Source: Myxococcales bacterium (GTDB taxonomy: Bacteria; Myxococcota_A; Polyangia; Haliangiales; Haliangiaceae). From it: a DNA stretch of 64,000 nucleotides. Both the position numbers and the translations under genes were made by a program. The notes under the pieces are model-generated. The model was not told the origin of the DNA and did not search any database. It saw nothing but the letters and a program-made list of their open reading frames with translations. The stretch spans positions 52,713-116,712 of the forward strand of contig WYBA01000045.1 in assembly GCA_011526095.1 (NCBI GenBank). Reading direction: 5' to 3'. This document shows, one piece after another, positions 51,385 through 64,000 of this stretch (positions are counted from its first letter, which is position 1; every line of letters starts with the position of its first letter).

Positions 51385-53016
51385 ATGTCGCCCGGGGTGC
51401 GTCGGCTCGCCGCGGCCGTGGCCGCCGTCGCGGCCGCGCTCGGGGCCGGCTGCGACTCGGTGGACGCCGTGCTCGGCGGCGGCGCCGCCGCCGAGGGGCA
51501 CCGGCTCGGCACCCGCGATCCCGCGACGCTGGTCATCGGCCGCCCGCTCGACGCGATCAGCCTCGACCCCGCGCGCGTCACCGACAACGAGTCGGCCGAG
51601 ATCGCGTTCCAGGTCTACGACACGCTCGTCCAGTGGGAGCCAGGCACGGCCACCGTCACGCCCGGCCTGGCGACGTCGTGGTCGGTCGACCCCAGCGGCG
51701 AGGTGTGGACGTTCGAGCTGCGCCGCGGGGTGCGGTTCCACGACGGCACGCGGTTCGACGCCGACGCGGTCGTGTTCTCGCTCGAGCGCCAGCGCGACCC
51801 GTCGCACCCGTTCCACCGGCCGGACTTCCAGTACTGGCCCAACGTCTACCGCAACATCGAGCAGGTCGAGAAGCTCGACGACTACACGGTGCGGATCACG
51901 ATCGAGCGGCCGTACGCGCCGTTCGCGGCGAACATGGCGATGTTCCCGGTGTCGATCGTCTCGCCCGCCGCGGTGACGGAGTACGGCGACGCCTACGGCG
52001 AGCACCCCGTCGGCACCGGCCCGTGGATCTTCGAGCGGTGGGAGCGCGGCGAGCACCTCATCCTGCGCCGCAACCCCGCGTACTGGGGCGGCGCGCCGGC
52101 GATGGAGCGGCTGGTGTTCACGACGATCCAGGATCCCCGGCAGCGCCTCGTCGCGCTCGAGTCGGGCGCGATCGACATCGCCGCGTCGATCCTCCCCGAG
52201 GAGCTGCAGTTCGTCGACCTCCACCCCGGCCTCGTCCTGCACGAGAGCACCGCCAACAACGTCTCGTACCTGGCGATCAACACGACGCGCGGCCCGCTGC
52301 GCGACGTCGGCGTCCGCCGCGCGATCGCCCACGCGATCAACAAGGAGCCGATCGTCCAGCTCGCGTTCCAGGGCCTGGCGACGCCGGCCGAGGGCCCGCT
52401 GCCGCCGCGGCAGTGGGGCTACCACCGGCCCCGCGCGCGCCACGCCTACGACCCGGCCGAGGCGCGGAGGCTGCTCGCCGACGCGCAGGCGCGCGGCGTG
52501 TTCGCGCCCGAGGCCGAGCTCGTGCTGTACGCGCCGTCGACGCCGCGGCCGTACCTGCCCGGGCCGGATCGCGTCGCGCGCGCGATCCAGGCCAACCTCG
52601 CCGACGTCGGGATCCGGACGCGGCTGGTGCTGCAGCCGTTCGGCGACCACCTGGTGAGCGTGCGCAACGGCCAGCACGACCTGTGCCTGCTCGGCTGGGT
52701 CGGCGACAACGGCGACCCCGACAACTTCCTGCAGCAGCTCGACCCGCGCAACACCACGCTCGGCTCGGCGGTCAACGTCGCGTTCTACGGCGACGGCGAG
52801 GTCGGCGGGCTGATCGTGCGCGCCCAGGAGACCGAGGACCCGCTCGAGCGCGCCCGGCTCTACGCCCGCGTCCAGGAGCGCGTCGCCGAGGACGTGCCGT
52901 GGGTGCCGCTCGCCCACACCCAGGTGCCGCTCGCGGCGCGCGACGACATCTCCGGGATCATCCTCAACCCGACCGGGCAGGTGCTGTACCGCGCGGTGCG
53001 CCGGAGCCCCCGCTGA
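51385..53016 (+). CDS. SBP_bac_5 solute-binding lipoprotein coupled to a histidine kinase
   Basis: 543 residues from ATG 51385, chosen for the signal peptide (LAAAVAAVAAALGAGC, lipobox GAGC) and the TACGAT just upstream; an upstream ATG at 51307 only adds basic sequence. Family-5 features: ISLDPARVTDNESAEIAFQVYDTLV, FELRRGVRFHDGTRFDADAVVFS, GTGPWIFERWE, VRRAIAHAINKEPIV, and the peptide-binding lobe with LLGWVGDNGDPDNFL. No permease is nearby. The stop shares a base with the histidine kinase start (TGATG at 53014-53018), so it probably acts as the ligand-binding part of a sensor. Confidence 0.92.
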   Translation: MSPGVRRLAAAVAAVAAALGAGCDSVDAVLGGGAAAEGHRLGTRDPATLVIGRPLDAISLDPARVTDNESAEIAFQVYDTLVQWEPGTATVTPGLATSWSVDPSGEVWTFELRRGVRFHDGTRFDADAVVFSLERQRDPSHPFHRPDFQYWPNVYRNIEQVEKLDDYTVRITIERPYAPFAANMAMFPVSIVSPAAVTEYGDAYGEHPVGTGPWIFERWERGEHLILRRNPAYWGGAPAMERLVFTTIQDPRQRLVALESGAIDIAASILPEELQFVDLHPGLVLHESTANNVSYLAINTTRGPLRDVGVRRAIAHAINKEPIVQLAFQGLATPAEGPLPPRQWGYHRPRARHAYDPAEARRLLADAQARGVFAPEAELVLYAPSTPRPYLPGPDRVARAIQANLADVGIRTRLVLQPFGDHLVSVRNGQHDLCLLGWVGDNGDPDNFLQQLDPRNTTLGSAVNVAFYGDGEVGGLIVRAQETEDPLERARLYARVQERVAEDVPWVPLAHTQVPLAARDDISGIILNPTGQVLYRAVRRSPR

Positions 53017-55946
53017 TGGCCCGACCGCCGGCGCGCGACCGCGACGCCACGGGCCGGGCGTCGCAGACCGGGCGCGCCCCGCGGCGCGCCGGGCCGCTCG
53101 GCTGGGTGCGGCTGCGGCTGCGCGCCAAGCTCACCGCGGTGCTGGTGCTGGCGGCGCTGGTGCCGATGGCGGTGGTCGCGACGATCGCCGTCGGCGTCGT
53201 GCTGTCGACGCTGGAGCGCGGGCTGCACTCCGAGACCGCGCGCCAGCGTGGCGTCGGGCTCAACCTCGTGCTGCGCACCGTCGAGCGCCTCGGCGACGAC
53301 GCGGCGCGGCTGTCGGCGATGGGCGATCTGGCGCGCGCGATGGTCGAGGGCAAGGCCGCGGTGGCGATGCTGCTCGCCGGCCAGGCGGCGCAGCTGCCGT
53401 CGTCGCTCGTCCAGGTCACCGACGCCGACGGCCAGCCGGTCGCCGATCTGGTGGTCGGCGGCGACGCCGCGCGGTTCGCCGGGCTCGGCCTCGACGGCGC
53501 GTCCGAGGCGGTGCGTCTCGGGCGGCGGTGGGGGCGGCGGGTGACGCTCGAGCTGGTCGGCGACCGGCTGGTGATGCGCGCGGTCGCGCCCGTGGTCGAC
53601 GGCTCGCTCGCGCTGCTCGGCGTCGTCGTGCTGACCGTGCCGCTCGACGGCGCGTTCGCCGACGGCATCCGCAGCGCGCTCGGCGCCGAGGTGCTGATCG
53701 CCGCGGCGAGCTCGGCGGGCGCCCGCTCGTCGTTCCGCGACGCGCTCGGCGCGCGGCTGCCCGACGTCGCGGTCCCGGCGGCGGTGCGGGCGCGGATCAC
53801 CGGCGGCGCGGCGACGACGGCGTCGCAGCCGATCGGCGGGCGCGAGTACGAGGTCGCGTGGACCGCGCTCGTCGACCACCGCGGCGCGACCGTCGGGGTG
53901 TTCGGCGTCGCCGTCGATCGCGGCAGCGTGTCGAGCGCCAAGACCGTCGCGTTCCGCTCGCTCGCGATCGGCGGCGCGGTCGCGCTGATGTTCGCGCTCG
54001 GCCTCGCCGCGGTGCTGTCGCGCCGGATCGGCCAGCCGATCGGCCGGCTCCACCGCGGCGCGGTCGCGATCGCGCGCGGCGACCTCGACCACCGGATCGA
54101 CGTCGGCGGCACCGACGAGATCGGCGAGCTCGCCCAGGCGTTCCGCCACATGACGACCGCGCTCAAGGAGAACCAGCAGCGCCTCGCCGCGCGCATGCGC
54201 GAGATCGTCGCGCTCCACGACGCCGGCCGCGCGATGTCGTCGGTGATCGAGCCCGGCCAGGTGTCGCGCAAGGTCGTCGACGCGGTCGCGCGGACGTTCG
54301 ACGGCCAGCTGTGCGCGCTGTGGCTGCTCGACGGCGGCGGCGAGCTGACGATCGCGGCGGCGCGGGCCCGCCGGCCGGGCCGCGGGACCCAGGCGGGCGC
54401 GGACGCCTCCGGCGCCGCGGCCGGGCTGACGCCGATCGCGCGCGAGGTCGCCGACACCCGCGCCCACCTGCGGATCGAGCGCGTCGGCGACGACGCGCGC
54501 CGCGGCGACGCGCTGCGCGCGGCCGGCGTCGACGGCTCGATGGTGTCGGCGCCGCTCGAGCGCAAGGGCGCCGTCGTCGGCGTGATCCTCGTCGCGCGCG
54601 CGCCCGGCGAGCGCCCGTTCACCGAGGCGGACGCGAGCCTGCTGGCCACGTTCGCCGACCAGGCCGCCACGTCGATCGAGAACGCGCGGCTGTACGCGCA
54701 GGTCGTCGGCGCGAGCGAGGAGCTCGAGCGCAAGGTCCGGCTGCGCACCGCCGAGCTGACGCAGATCAACCTCGAGCTGGGCAAGACGCTCGCCGACCTG
54801 CAGGAGACCCAGTCGCAGCTGATCCTGTCCGAGCGGATGGCCGGGCTCGGCCTGCTCGTCGCCGGCGTCGCCCACGAGATCAACTCGCCGTCGGCGGCGG
54901 TGCGCGGCTCGGTCGAGGCGATGGGCGAGGTGGTGTCCCGGCTGACGCGGCACCTCGACGCGCTCGCGGCCCTCGGCCTGGCGGCGGCGCGGCGCGAGGC
55001 GATCGTGGCGTGGGTCGAGGCCACCGGGCGCGCGCTCGCGGCGCAGCGGCTGCCGACGGGCGCCGCGGTCCGCCGCGCCCAGCGCGAGCTGCGCGCGCGC
55101 CTCGACGCCGCCGGGCTCGACGACGTCGCGGCGCAGGCGCGTGACCTCGCCGAGATCGGGCTGGACCCCGACGCGCTGTCGCCGTTCGTCGCGCTGGTCG
55201 CCGGCGAGCCGCGCGGGTTGCCCGTGGTGGTGGCCGGCTACCTCGCGGAGTACGTGCACCTACACCGCAACGTCCTCACGATCCACAACGCGATCGGGCG
55301 GATCCAGCGCATCGTCGGCGCGCTGAAGTCGTACTCGCACCTCGATCAGAGCGCGGGGCTGGTCGAGGCGGATCTCCACGAGGGGATCGAGACGACGCTC
55401 ACCATCCTCGACTATGCGCTGCGTGCTATAACCGTCTCGCGTAGTTACGGGACCCTCCCGAGGGTGCCGATCTTCGTCGACGAGCTGAACCAGGTGTGGA
55501 CCAACCTGCTCCAGAACGCGGCGCAGGCGCTGGAAGGGCACGGAACGATCTCGATCGAGACAGGCATAGAGTCGCGAGACCCTGGCGCGCGCGCCGGGGT
55601 GTTCGTGCGCGTGATCGATGACGGCCCCGGGATCCCGGCGGACGTGCTGCCACGGATCTTCCAGCCGTTCTTCACCACCAAGAGCAAGGGCGAGGGGAGC
55701 GGCCTCGGCCTGGGGATCGTCAAGCGCATCATCGACAAGCACCGCGGCGAGATCTCGTGCGAGTCGCGGCCGGGCCGGACGTGCTTCACGGTGTGGCTGC
55801 CGCAGGACCCGGCCGCGGCGCCCGTCGCCGCCGTGCCCCCGCCGACCGAGGCGGAGCTGTCGGCGGAGCTCACCGGCGAGATGACGATCGAGCGCTCGCT
55901 GCTGCCGGCCTCAGACGCGGGCGATCGCGGCGGAGGGGCGGCCTGA
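53016..55946 (+). CDS. Hybrid-sensor-type histidine kinase with dCACHE, HAMP, GAF and kinase domains
   Basis: 976 residues. TM1 (VLVLAALVPMAVVATIAV) is near residues 42-60. A large periplasmic dCACHE-like region (about 65-310) contains SSLVQVTDADGQPVADL and REYEVAWTALVDHRG. TM2 is near 320-338, then HAMP (GRLHRGAVAIARGDLDHRI, DEIGELAQAFRHM). A GAF-like domain (about 410-560) and coiled coil follow. HisKA has its His near 618 (VAGVAHEINSPSAAVRG), with an insert of about 130 residues before the ATPase domain (NLLQNAAQAL, DDGPGIP, GSGLGLGIVK). It has no receiver domain of its own. It is coupled to the next gene (TGATG). Confidence 0.94.
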   Translation: MARPPARDRDATGRASQTGRAPRRAGPLGWVRLRLRAKLTAVLVLAALVPMAVVATIAVGVVLSTLERGLHSETARQRGVGLNLVLRTVERLGDDAARLSAMGDLARAMVEGKAAVAMLLAGQAAQLPSSLVQVTDADGQPVADLVVGGDAARFAGLGLDGASEAVRLGRRWGRRVTLELVGDRLVMRAVAPVVDGSLALLGVVVLTVPLDGAFADGIRSALGAEVLIAAASSAGARSSFRDALGARLPDVAVPAAVRARITGGAATTASQPIGGREYEVAWTALVDHRGATVGVFGVAVDRGSVSSAKTVAFRSLAIGGAVALMFALGLAAVLSRRIGQPIGRLHRGAVAIARGDLDHRIDVGGTDEIGELAQAFRHMTTALKENQQRLAARMREIVALHDAGRAMSSVIEPGQVSRKVVDAVARTFDGQLCALWLLDGGGELTIAAARARRPGRGTQAGADASGAAAGLTPIAREVADTRAHLRIERVGDDARRGDALRAAGVDGSMVSAPLERKGAVVGVILVARAPGERPFTEADASLLATFADQAATSIENARLYAQVVGASEELERKVRLRTAELTQINLELGKTLADLQETQSQLILSERMAGLGLLVAGVAHEINSPSAAVRGSVEAMGEVVSRLTRHLDALAALGLAAARREAIVAWVEATGRALAAQRLPTGAAVRRAQRELRARLDAAGLDDVAAQARDLAEIGLDPDALSPFVALVAGEPRGLPVVVAGYLAEYVHLHRNVLTIHNAIGRIQRIVGALKSYSHLDQSAGLVEADLHEGIETTLTILDYALRAITVSRSYGTLPRVPIFVDELNQVWTNLLQNAAQALEGHGTISIETGIESRDPGARAGVFVRVIDDGPGIPADVLPRIFQPFFTTKSKGEGSGLGLGIVKRIIDKHRGEISCESRPGRTCFTVWLPQDPAAAPVAAVPPPTEAELSAELTGEMTIERSLLPASDAGDRGGGAA

Positions 55947-57022
55947 TGCTGGCGATGGGCCGCGAGACGATCCTGTGCGTCGACGACGAGGAGGGCGTGC
56001 TCGCCGCGCTGCGGCTGCAGCTCGGCCAGCGGTTCGGGCACGAGTGCGAGATCGCCACCGCGTCGTCGGGCCCCGAGGCGCTCGAGCTGCTCGACGAGCT
56101 CGAGAGCGACGGCGAGCGGATCGCCGTCGTGATCGCCGACCAGATCATGCCGGGGATGAAGGGCGTCGATCTGCTCGAGGCGGTCGACCGCCGCTCGCCG
56201 ACGACGACCAAGATCCTGCTCACCGGCCAGGCCGGCCTCGACGCGGTGGTTTCGGCGATCAACCGCGCCCACCTCAACCACTACATCCACAAGCCGTGGG
56301 ACGAGGCGAACCTCCACCTCGCGGTCGAGAACCTGCTGCGCCAGTACCGGCTCGCCGAGGAGAACCGCACGCTCATCGACACGCTGTCGGCCAAGAACCA
56401 GGCGCTGATCGAGATGAACCGCGAGCTCGAGGCCAAGGTCCACGAGCGCACCCACGAGCTGGCGGAGGCCAACTCGCGGCTCGCCCAGCTCGCGGTGACC
56501 GACGGGCTGACCGGCCTGTACAACCACCGCCACTTCCACGAGCGCCTCGCGCTCGAGGTCGAGCGCTCGGGGCGCAACGGCCTGCCGCTGTGCCTGCTGA
56601 TGATCGACGTCGATCACTTCAAGCACTACAACGACCACCACGGCCACCCCGCCGGCGACGAGGTGCTGCGCCAGCTCGCGCGGCTGCTCGGCGAGGGCCG
56701 GCGCGCCAACGACGTCGTCGCGCGCTACGGCGGCGAGGAGTTCTCGATCATCCTGGTCGAGACCAACAAGTTCACCGCGGCCAAGCTGGCCGAGCGGCTG
56801 CGCGAGCGGATCAACGCCCACCCGTTCCCCGAGGCGGCGCAGCAGCCCGGCGGCTGCCTGTCGGTGTCGATCGGCGTCGCGACCTTCCCCGACGACGCGA
56901 TCGACTCGGTCAGCCTGATCCGCGCCGCCGACGACAGCCTGTACGCGGCCAAGCGCGCCGGCCGCAACCGCGTCGTGCTGGCGCCGTCGATCGCCGAGCA
57001 GTCGGGCGAGCGCCCGGGCTGA
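55946..57022 (+). CDS. Response regulator with GGDEF diguanylate cyclase domain
   Basis: 358 residues from ATG 55946. The receiver (1-130) has CVDDEEGVLAAL and phosphoacceptor Asp in VVIADQIMPGMKG, then HKPWDE. A coiled-coil linker (about 135-175) leads to the GGDEF domain with DVDHFKHYND, the active-site signature YGGEEFSII and an upstream RAND that fits the RxxD inhibitory site. It should make c-di-GMP when phosphorylated by the kinase encoded just before it, and be subject to product inhibition. It overlaps the kinase stop (TGATG), so the three genes form one unit. Confidence 0.95.
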   Translation: MLAMGRETILCVDDEEGVLAALRLQLGQRFGHECEIATASSGPEALELLDELESDGERIAVVIADQIMPGMKGVDLLEAVDRRSPTTTKILLTGQAGLDAVVSAINRAHLNHYIHKPWDEANLHLAVENLLRQYRLAEENRTLIDTLSAKNQALIEMNRELEAKVHERTHELAEANSRLAQLAVTDGLTGLYNHRHFHERLALEVERSGRNGLPLCLLMIDVDHFKHYNDHHGHPAGDEVLRQLARLLGEGRRANDVVARYGGEEFSIILVETNKFTAAKLAERLRERINAHPFPEAAQQPGGCLSVSIGVATFPDDAIDSVSLIRAADDSLYAAKRAGRNRVVLAPSIAEQSGERPG

Positions 57023-57085
57023 CCCGGCGCCCCCGCCTCGTCTCGGTCGGTCGGCTTCGTGGGCGCCGCGCGGCGCCGCTTGCGG

Positions 57086-57091
57086 TAACGT
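57086..57091 (+). promoter_or_regulatory. Putative -10 element for gpsA
   Basis: TAACGT ten bases before ATG 57102, with no Shine-Dalgarno and no clear -35. Confidence 0.35.
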
Positions 57092-57101
57092 CCGGCGGGC
57101 C

Positions 57102-58124
57102 ATGACCTCGTCGATCCCGCCCCAGGACGTCGCCGTGATCGGCGCTGGCAGCTACGGCACGTGCCTCGCCATCCTGATGGCGACCGCCGGCCACCGCACG
57201 ACGCTGTGGTGCCGCGGCGCCGACGCCGCCGCCGAGCTGCGCGCGGGCCGCGAGAACACCGCCTACCTGCCGGGCTACCCGCTGCCGCCCTCGGTCGACG
57301 TCACCGCGGACCTCGAGCACGCGGTGCGCGGCAAGGCGATCGTCCTCGGCGTGACGCCGTCGCACGCGATCCGCGACGTGCTCGGGCGCGCGGCGCCGGC
57401 GCTCGACCCCGACGTGGTCGTCGTCAACGCCAGCAAGGGGCTGGAGGAGGGCACGCTCGCGACGATCGAGGAGGTCTACCGCCAGATCTTCCCGGCGCGG
57501 ATCGCCGCGCGCGCGACGTACCTGTCCGGCCCGACGTTCGCGAGCGAGATCGCCGCCGGGATGCCGAGCGCGATCGTGCTCGCCGGGCGCGACGGCGAGA
57601 CGTGCGCGTTCGTCCAGCGCGCGATGTCGACGGAGCGGTTCCGCCCGTACTCGTCCGAGGACGTGGTCGGCGTCCTCGTCGGTGGCGCGATCAAGAACGT
57701 CGTCGCGATCGCCGCCGGCGTGTCGGACGGCCTGGGGTTCGGCTCGAACGCGCGCGCCGCGTTGATCACGCGCGGCCTGGCCGAGATCACGCGGATCGGC
57801 GTGACGATGGGGGCCGAGGCCGCGACGTTCGCGGGGCTGTCGGGCATGGGCGACCTCGTGCTGACCTGCTCCGGCGACACCTCGCGCAACCGCCGCGTCG
57901 GCCTGGCGCTCGGGCGCGGCCAGACGATGGCGCAGATCCTGGGCGAGATGCGGATGGTGGCCGAGGGCGTCAAGACGACCAAGGTCGCCCACGAGCTGGC
58001 CCGCAAGCTCGGCGTCCAGGCGCCGATCACCTCGGTGATGCACGCGATCATCCACGAGGGCGCGCCGGCCCGCGAGGCGATGCAGCGCCTGATGACCCGC
58101 GCGCTGCGCTCCGAGCGGGACTGA
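57102..58124 (+). CDS. gpsA: NAD(P)+-dependent glycerol-3-phosphate dehydrogenase
   Basis: 340 residues, the family length. It has the nucleotide-binding [44 protein letters not shown], the catalytic Lys in [20 protein letters not shown] and the C-terminal [21 protein letters not shown]. It reduces dihydroxyacetone phosphate to sn-glycerol-3-phosphate for phospholipid synthesis. It starts about 80 bp after the GGDEF gene under a probable own promoter and is functionally separate from it. Confidence 0.97.
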   Translation: MTSSIPPQDVAVIGAGSYGTCLAILMATAGHRTTLWCRGADAAAELRAGRENTAYLPGYPLPPSVDVTADLEHAVRGKAIVLGVTPSHAIRDVLGRAAPALDPDVVVVNASKGLEEGTLATIEEVYRQIFPARIAARATYLSGPTFASEIAAGMPSAIVLAGRDGETCAFVQRAMSTERFRPYSSEDVVGVLVGGAIKNVVAIAAGVSDGLGFGSNARAALITRGLAEITRIGVTMGAEAATFAGLSGMGDLVLTCSGDTSRNRRVGLALGRGQTMAQILGEMRMVAEGVKTTKVAHELARKLGVQAPITSVMHAIIHEGAPAREAMQRLMTRALRSERD

Positions 58125-58255
58125 CGCCGGAGGTCGACCCGCGCCGTCCGCCGCACTGACCCGGCGTTCGGCGGTGGTCGACGCGCGCGCCGGTGGCAGT
58201 TCTTGCCGCCGCGCGGCGGCCACGGTGTGCGCGGACGTGCTATTCCACCTCACCG

Positions 58256-60938
<2,683 letters not shown>

Positions 60939-60942
<4 letters not shown>

Positions 60943-62285
60943 AGCGGATCGCCCTTGGCCTCGCCCTCGCGTCCGGCGCGCTGCCGGCGTGCTCGGAGGG
61001 CTCGCGCCCGGCGCTGCCGGCGGGCCGCGACGCCGGGCGCGCGACCCAGCGCGTGATCGAGCCGCCGCAGGGCACGGTGCGGCCGCTGCCGCCGTACGCG
61101 ATCGGCGCCGGCGGCGTCGGGCCGTACCGGCTCGGCGCGACCGCGTCGGAGATCGCCAGCCTGCTGTCGGTGCCGCGCGTCGCGATCCTCGGGATCCCCG
61201 GGGTCGTCGACGCCAGCGTCGTGCGCGCCGAGGACGACGCCATCCTGATCGGCGGCGCGCGCGCCGAGAAGACCAGCTTCTCCAAGGCGACGTTCATCGC
61301 CGTCCTGACCAAGGAGATCGGCGGGACCGACGGCGGCGTGACGGTCGGCGCGCGCCAGGCCGACCTCGACACGCTCGGCCCGCCGAGCCTCGACCCGGCG
61401 CTCGCCCGCGATCCCGACATCGACGTCCGCGCGGCGATGCCGGGCGCGTGGTTCCTGATGAGGGACGGCGCGGTGCGGGCCATCCTGCTCCACGCCACCG
61501 CCGCGCCCGTCCCCGCCGAGGGCGCCGCGGCGCGCGACGCCGGGCTCGCGCCGGCGCCGGTCGCGGCCGCGGGCGGGGACGCCGGCGTGCCGCCGATGGC
61601 GTGCGGCGCGGGCGCGCCGCCGCCCGTGGCCGAGGTCGCCGCGCTCGCGCAGCTCGGCGCGCCGCGGCGCGCGGTGATCGGCTGCTTCGACGGCTCGCCG
61701 CAGGTGCTGGTGACCGGCGCCGACGCGCTCGCGATCGTCGAGCTCGACGATCCCCGGCCGCGGCGCCTCGCCGGCGCGGAGCTGCCGGGGCTGGCGTGGG
61801 CCGCGGCGCTGCGCGCCGAGCCAGGCCGCGACGAGATCGTCGCCGTCGTCGAGCGGCTCACCGCCGACGAGCTCACCGTCGGGCTCGTCGTGCTGCGGCT
61901 CGACGGCGGCAAGCTGACGCGCGTCGCGGAGGACACCGTCTACCGGGTCAGCCGCAACGAGGGCCAGTGGATCGGCGCCTCGCTGTCCGACCTCCAGCTC
62001 CTCGTCGTGGTCGAGGCGCGCGGTGAGCGCTACGTGGTGAGCGGCGCGCTCGTCCACGGCGGGCCCGGGCGGATCCGCGAGGTCGCGCCGCTGTCGCAGG
62101 TCGAGGTGCAGCGGCGGCGCCGCGGCGGCGGCGAGCCGACGCCCGGTGGCGCGCCCGCGCCCGGTGGCGCGCCCGCGCCCGCGGGCGAGCCCGCCCCGCG
62201 CGACGCCGGGCCCGCCGGCTCAGAACGTGCCGTGCAGCGCGACGCCGCCGGCGATCGGCACGACGCGGGCGCGGCGCAGCCGTAG
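60939..62285 (+). CDS. Lipoprotein of unknown function, third gene of the HDAC/kinase operon
   Basis: 448 residues from GTG 60939, which overlaps the kinase stop (GTGA at 60939-60942). The short signal peptide ([16 protein letters not shown]) ends in a plausible lipobox (LPAC). The body has [48 protein letters not shown] and a later beta-propeller-like half ([38 protein letters not shown] strands), ending in a Pro/Gly/Ala-rich tail ([14 protein letters not shown]). No family recognised. Its last 66 bases overlap the PAP2 gene on the opposite strand. Confidence 0.75.
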
Positions 62286-63089
62286 CCGCGGCAGCACGAC
62301 GCCGACGGCGCCGCCGAGCACGGCGCCGGTGACGACGTCGGACGCCCAGTGCTTGTCCGCGGCGACGCGCAGCCACCCGGTCGTCGTCGCGATCGCGAGC
62401 CCGCTGGCCCACACCACGGGCGCGAGCCGCCGGCCGCGCCGCGACGCGATCGTCCCCGCCGCGGTCGCGATCGAGAACGCGTAGCTGGTGTGGCCGCTGT
62501 AGAACGACAGGTTGTTGTCGTCCGGGTGGTCGGTGGCCGCCTTGTCGTCGGGCGCGAGCTGGTGGACGAACGGGCGCTCGCGCCCGACCGCCATCTTCAC
62601 CGCCTGGTTGAGGTTGGACGCGACGACGAGCGACTCGACCGCGAGCAGCGCGTCGAGCGGCCACTGCGCGCGCGCGTCGTCCTGGGTGGCGGCGAGGCCG
62701 AGCAGGCCGAGCGTCACCACCGGCGTCGCGCCGAACCCCAGCAGGTCGGACAGCGTGTCGGCCCGCGCCCGGTCGTCCCACACCAGCGCGTCGCGCACGG
62801 CGTCGTCGAACCCGGGCGGCGCGCACCACCGGCACGTCGACGGCGCGAACGCGCCCTTCACCGCGTACTCGGACAGCAAATAGGTGACGGTCCCGGCGGC
62901 GGTGATCGCCGCGTCGACGCGCCAGTCGGGCTCGTCGTCCGGCGTCGACGCGGCGGGCGGGGCCGCGTCGGGCGCGTCGGGGGCCGCGTCCGGCTGCGGG
63001 GACGCGCCGTCGTCGGCGGCGGCACGTCCCGTGGACAGCAGGAGCACCAGGAGCGAGGGCCAGCCGCGGAGCACGGCCGATGATGACAC
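62220..63089 (-). CDS. PAP2-superfamily phosphatase
   Basis: 289 residues from GTG 63089 (GTG 63074 is an alternative). The signal segment LVLLLSTGRAAA is followed by an Asp/Pro/Ala linker and a membrane region. The three PAP2 motifs are present: KMAVGRERPF (KxxxxxxRP), FYSGHTSYAF (PSGH-like, with Tyr-Ser-Gly-His) and RVAADKHWASDVVTG (RxxxxxHxxxD). It acts on lipid phosphates or pyrophosphates such as undecaprenyl diphosphate or phosphatidate; which one is unknown. The C-terminal 22 codons overlap the convergent lipoprotein gene. Confidence 0.9.
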   Translation of the reverse strand: MSSSAVLRGWPSLLVLLLSTGRAAADDGASPQPDAAPDAPDAAPPAASTPDDEPDWRVDAAITAAGTVTYLLSEYAVKGAFAPSTCRWCAPPGFDDAVRDALVWDDRARADTLSDLLGFGATPVVTLGLLGLAATQDDARAQWPLDALLAVESLVVASNLNQAVKMAVGRERPFVHQLAPDDKAATDHPDDNNLSFYSGHTSYAFSIATAAGTIASRRGRRLAPVVWASGLAIATTTGWLRVAADKHWASDVVTGAVLGGAVGVVLPRLRLRRARVVPIAGGVALHGTF

Positions 63090-63239
63090 GCGCCGGGGGC
63101 CGTGTAGGTGCGCGATCACCGCCCGCTCGATCGCGTGCATCGGGCGGCCGAAGCCTTTGCGATCCCCGCGGACCTTTTGCAGAATACGGAGGCTGGTGGC
63201 CACCGAATCGACACGCCTGGCGACGGACGTGCACGGCGC

Positions 63240-64000
<761 letters not shown>

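Noticed and set aside
51378..55946. A 1522-codon open frame suggesting a fusion with the histidine kinase
   Set aside because: The first 546 codons are out of frame with the solute-binding lipoprotein that occupies that DNA; the kinase starts at ATG 53016 at a TGATG overlap.

Overview
The window is about 74% G+C, almost fully coding, and looks like a chromosome segment of a Myxococcota bacterium, possibly of the Haliangium/Kofleria/Nannocystis type. The reasons are eukaryote-like Ser/Thr kinases, one with TPRs and one paired with a histone-deacetylase-family enzyme; many histidine kinase/response regulator pairs; sigma-54 activators; a bacterial mevalonate operon with a squalene-synthase-type enzyme; a GltJ-like zinc-ribbon/GYF protein; and a bifunctional Rel. 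The taxonomic reading is inference from gene content. I saw no tRNA, rRNA, CRISPR array, prophage or insertion sequence.

Layout. 1-4.3 kb: end of a TPR-type regulator, then a small membrane protein, a TonB-dependent receptor and a His/Asp-rich lipoprotein, likely a metal-related uptake operon. 4.5-11.1 kb (minus): outer-membrane protein, MFS exporter and an NtrC-type two-component pair. 11.4-16.7 kb (plus): selA, a Ca2+/Na+ exchanger, a MinD-DnaJ-HTH fusion, a small conserved protein and rluD. 16.8-23.7 kb (minus): kinase-TPR protein, then a translationally coupled solute-binding lipoprotein/histidine kinase/NtrC-type regulator operon. 23.7-28.4 kb (plus): yicC, gmk, a lipoprotein and rel. 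28.8-34.5 kb (minus): LON-domain/SDR/DUF2203/lipoprotein/DUF3501 operon, rubrerythrin and a PBP4-type DD-peptidase. 34.5-38.9 kb: peptide-type binding lipoprotein, PilZ-like protein, rarA and a small protein. 39-51.2 kb (minus): an eleven-gene codirectional run with a TatT-associated TRAP transporter, a UbiA-type prenyltransferase, then fni, mevalonate kinase, decarboxylase, phosphomevalonate kinase, HMG-CoA reductase and hpnC. 51.4-57 kb (plus): binding lipoprotein/histidine kinase/GGDEF regulator operon. 57.1-62.3 kb (plus): gpsA, then a coupled HDAC/kinase/lipoprotein operon. The end holds a PAP2 phosphatase (minus) and the start of a GltJ-like protein (plus).

How the genes work together. 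Envelope sensing dominates. Three substrate-binding lipoproteins have no ABC permease or ATPase beside them, and two are translationally coupled to a histidine kinase and its regulator, one sigma-54-linked and one making c-di-GMP. The mevalonate operon makes IPP and DMAPP from HMG-CoA and passes prenyl chains toward squalene (HpnC) and perhaps polyprenyl-phosphate glycolipids (UbiA). Neighbouring genes in operons overlap by 1-7 bases again and again (ATGA, GTGA, TGATG).

Unexplained structure. A 374-bp nested inverted repeat fills the gap between rel and the LON-domain gene. A 61-bp dispersed repeat occurs three times, two of them beside (GGAGAC)n tracts. Many genes have a TANNNT hexamer 5-10 nt before the start codon and no Shine-Dalgarno, which suggests widespread leaderless transcription. 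Both TRAP membrane subunits carry unusual cysteine-bearing or acidic additions.
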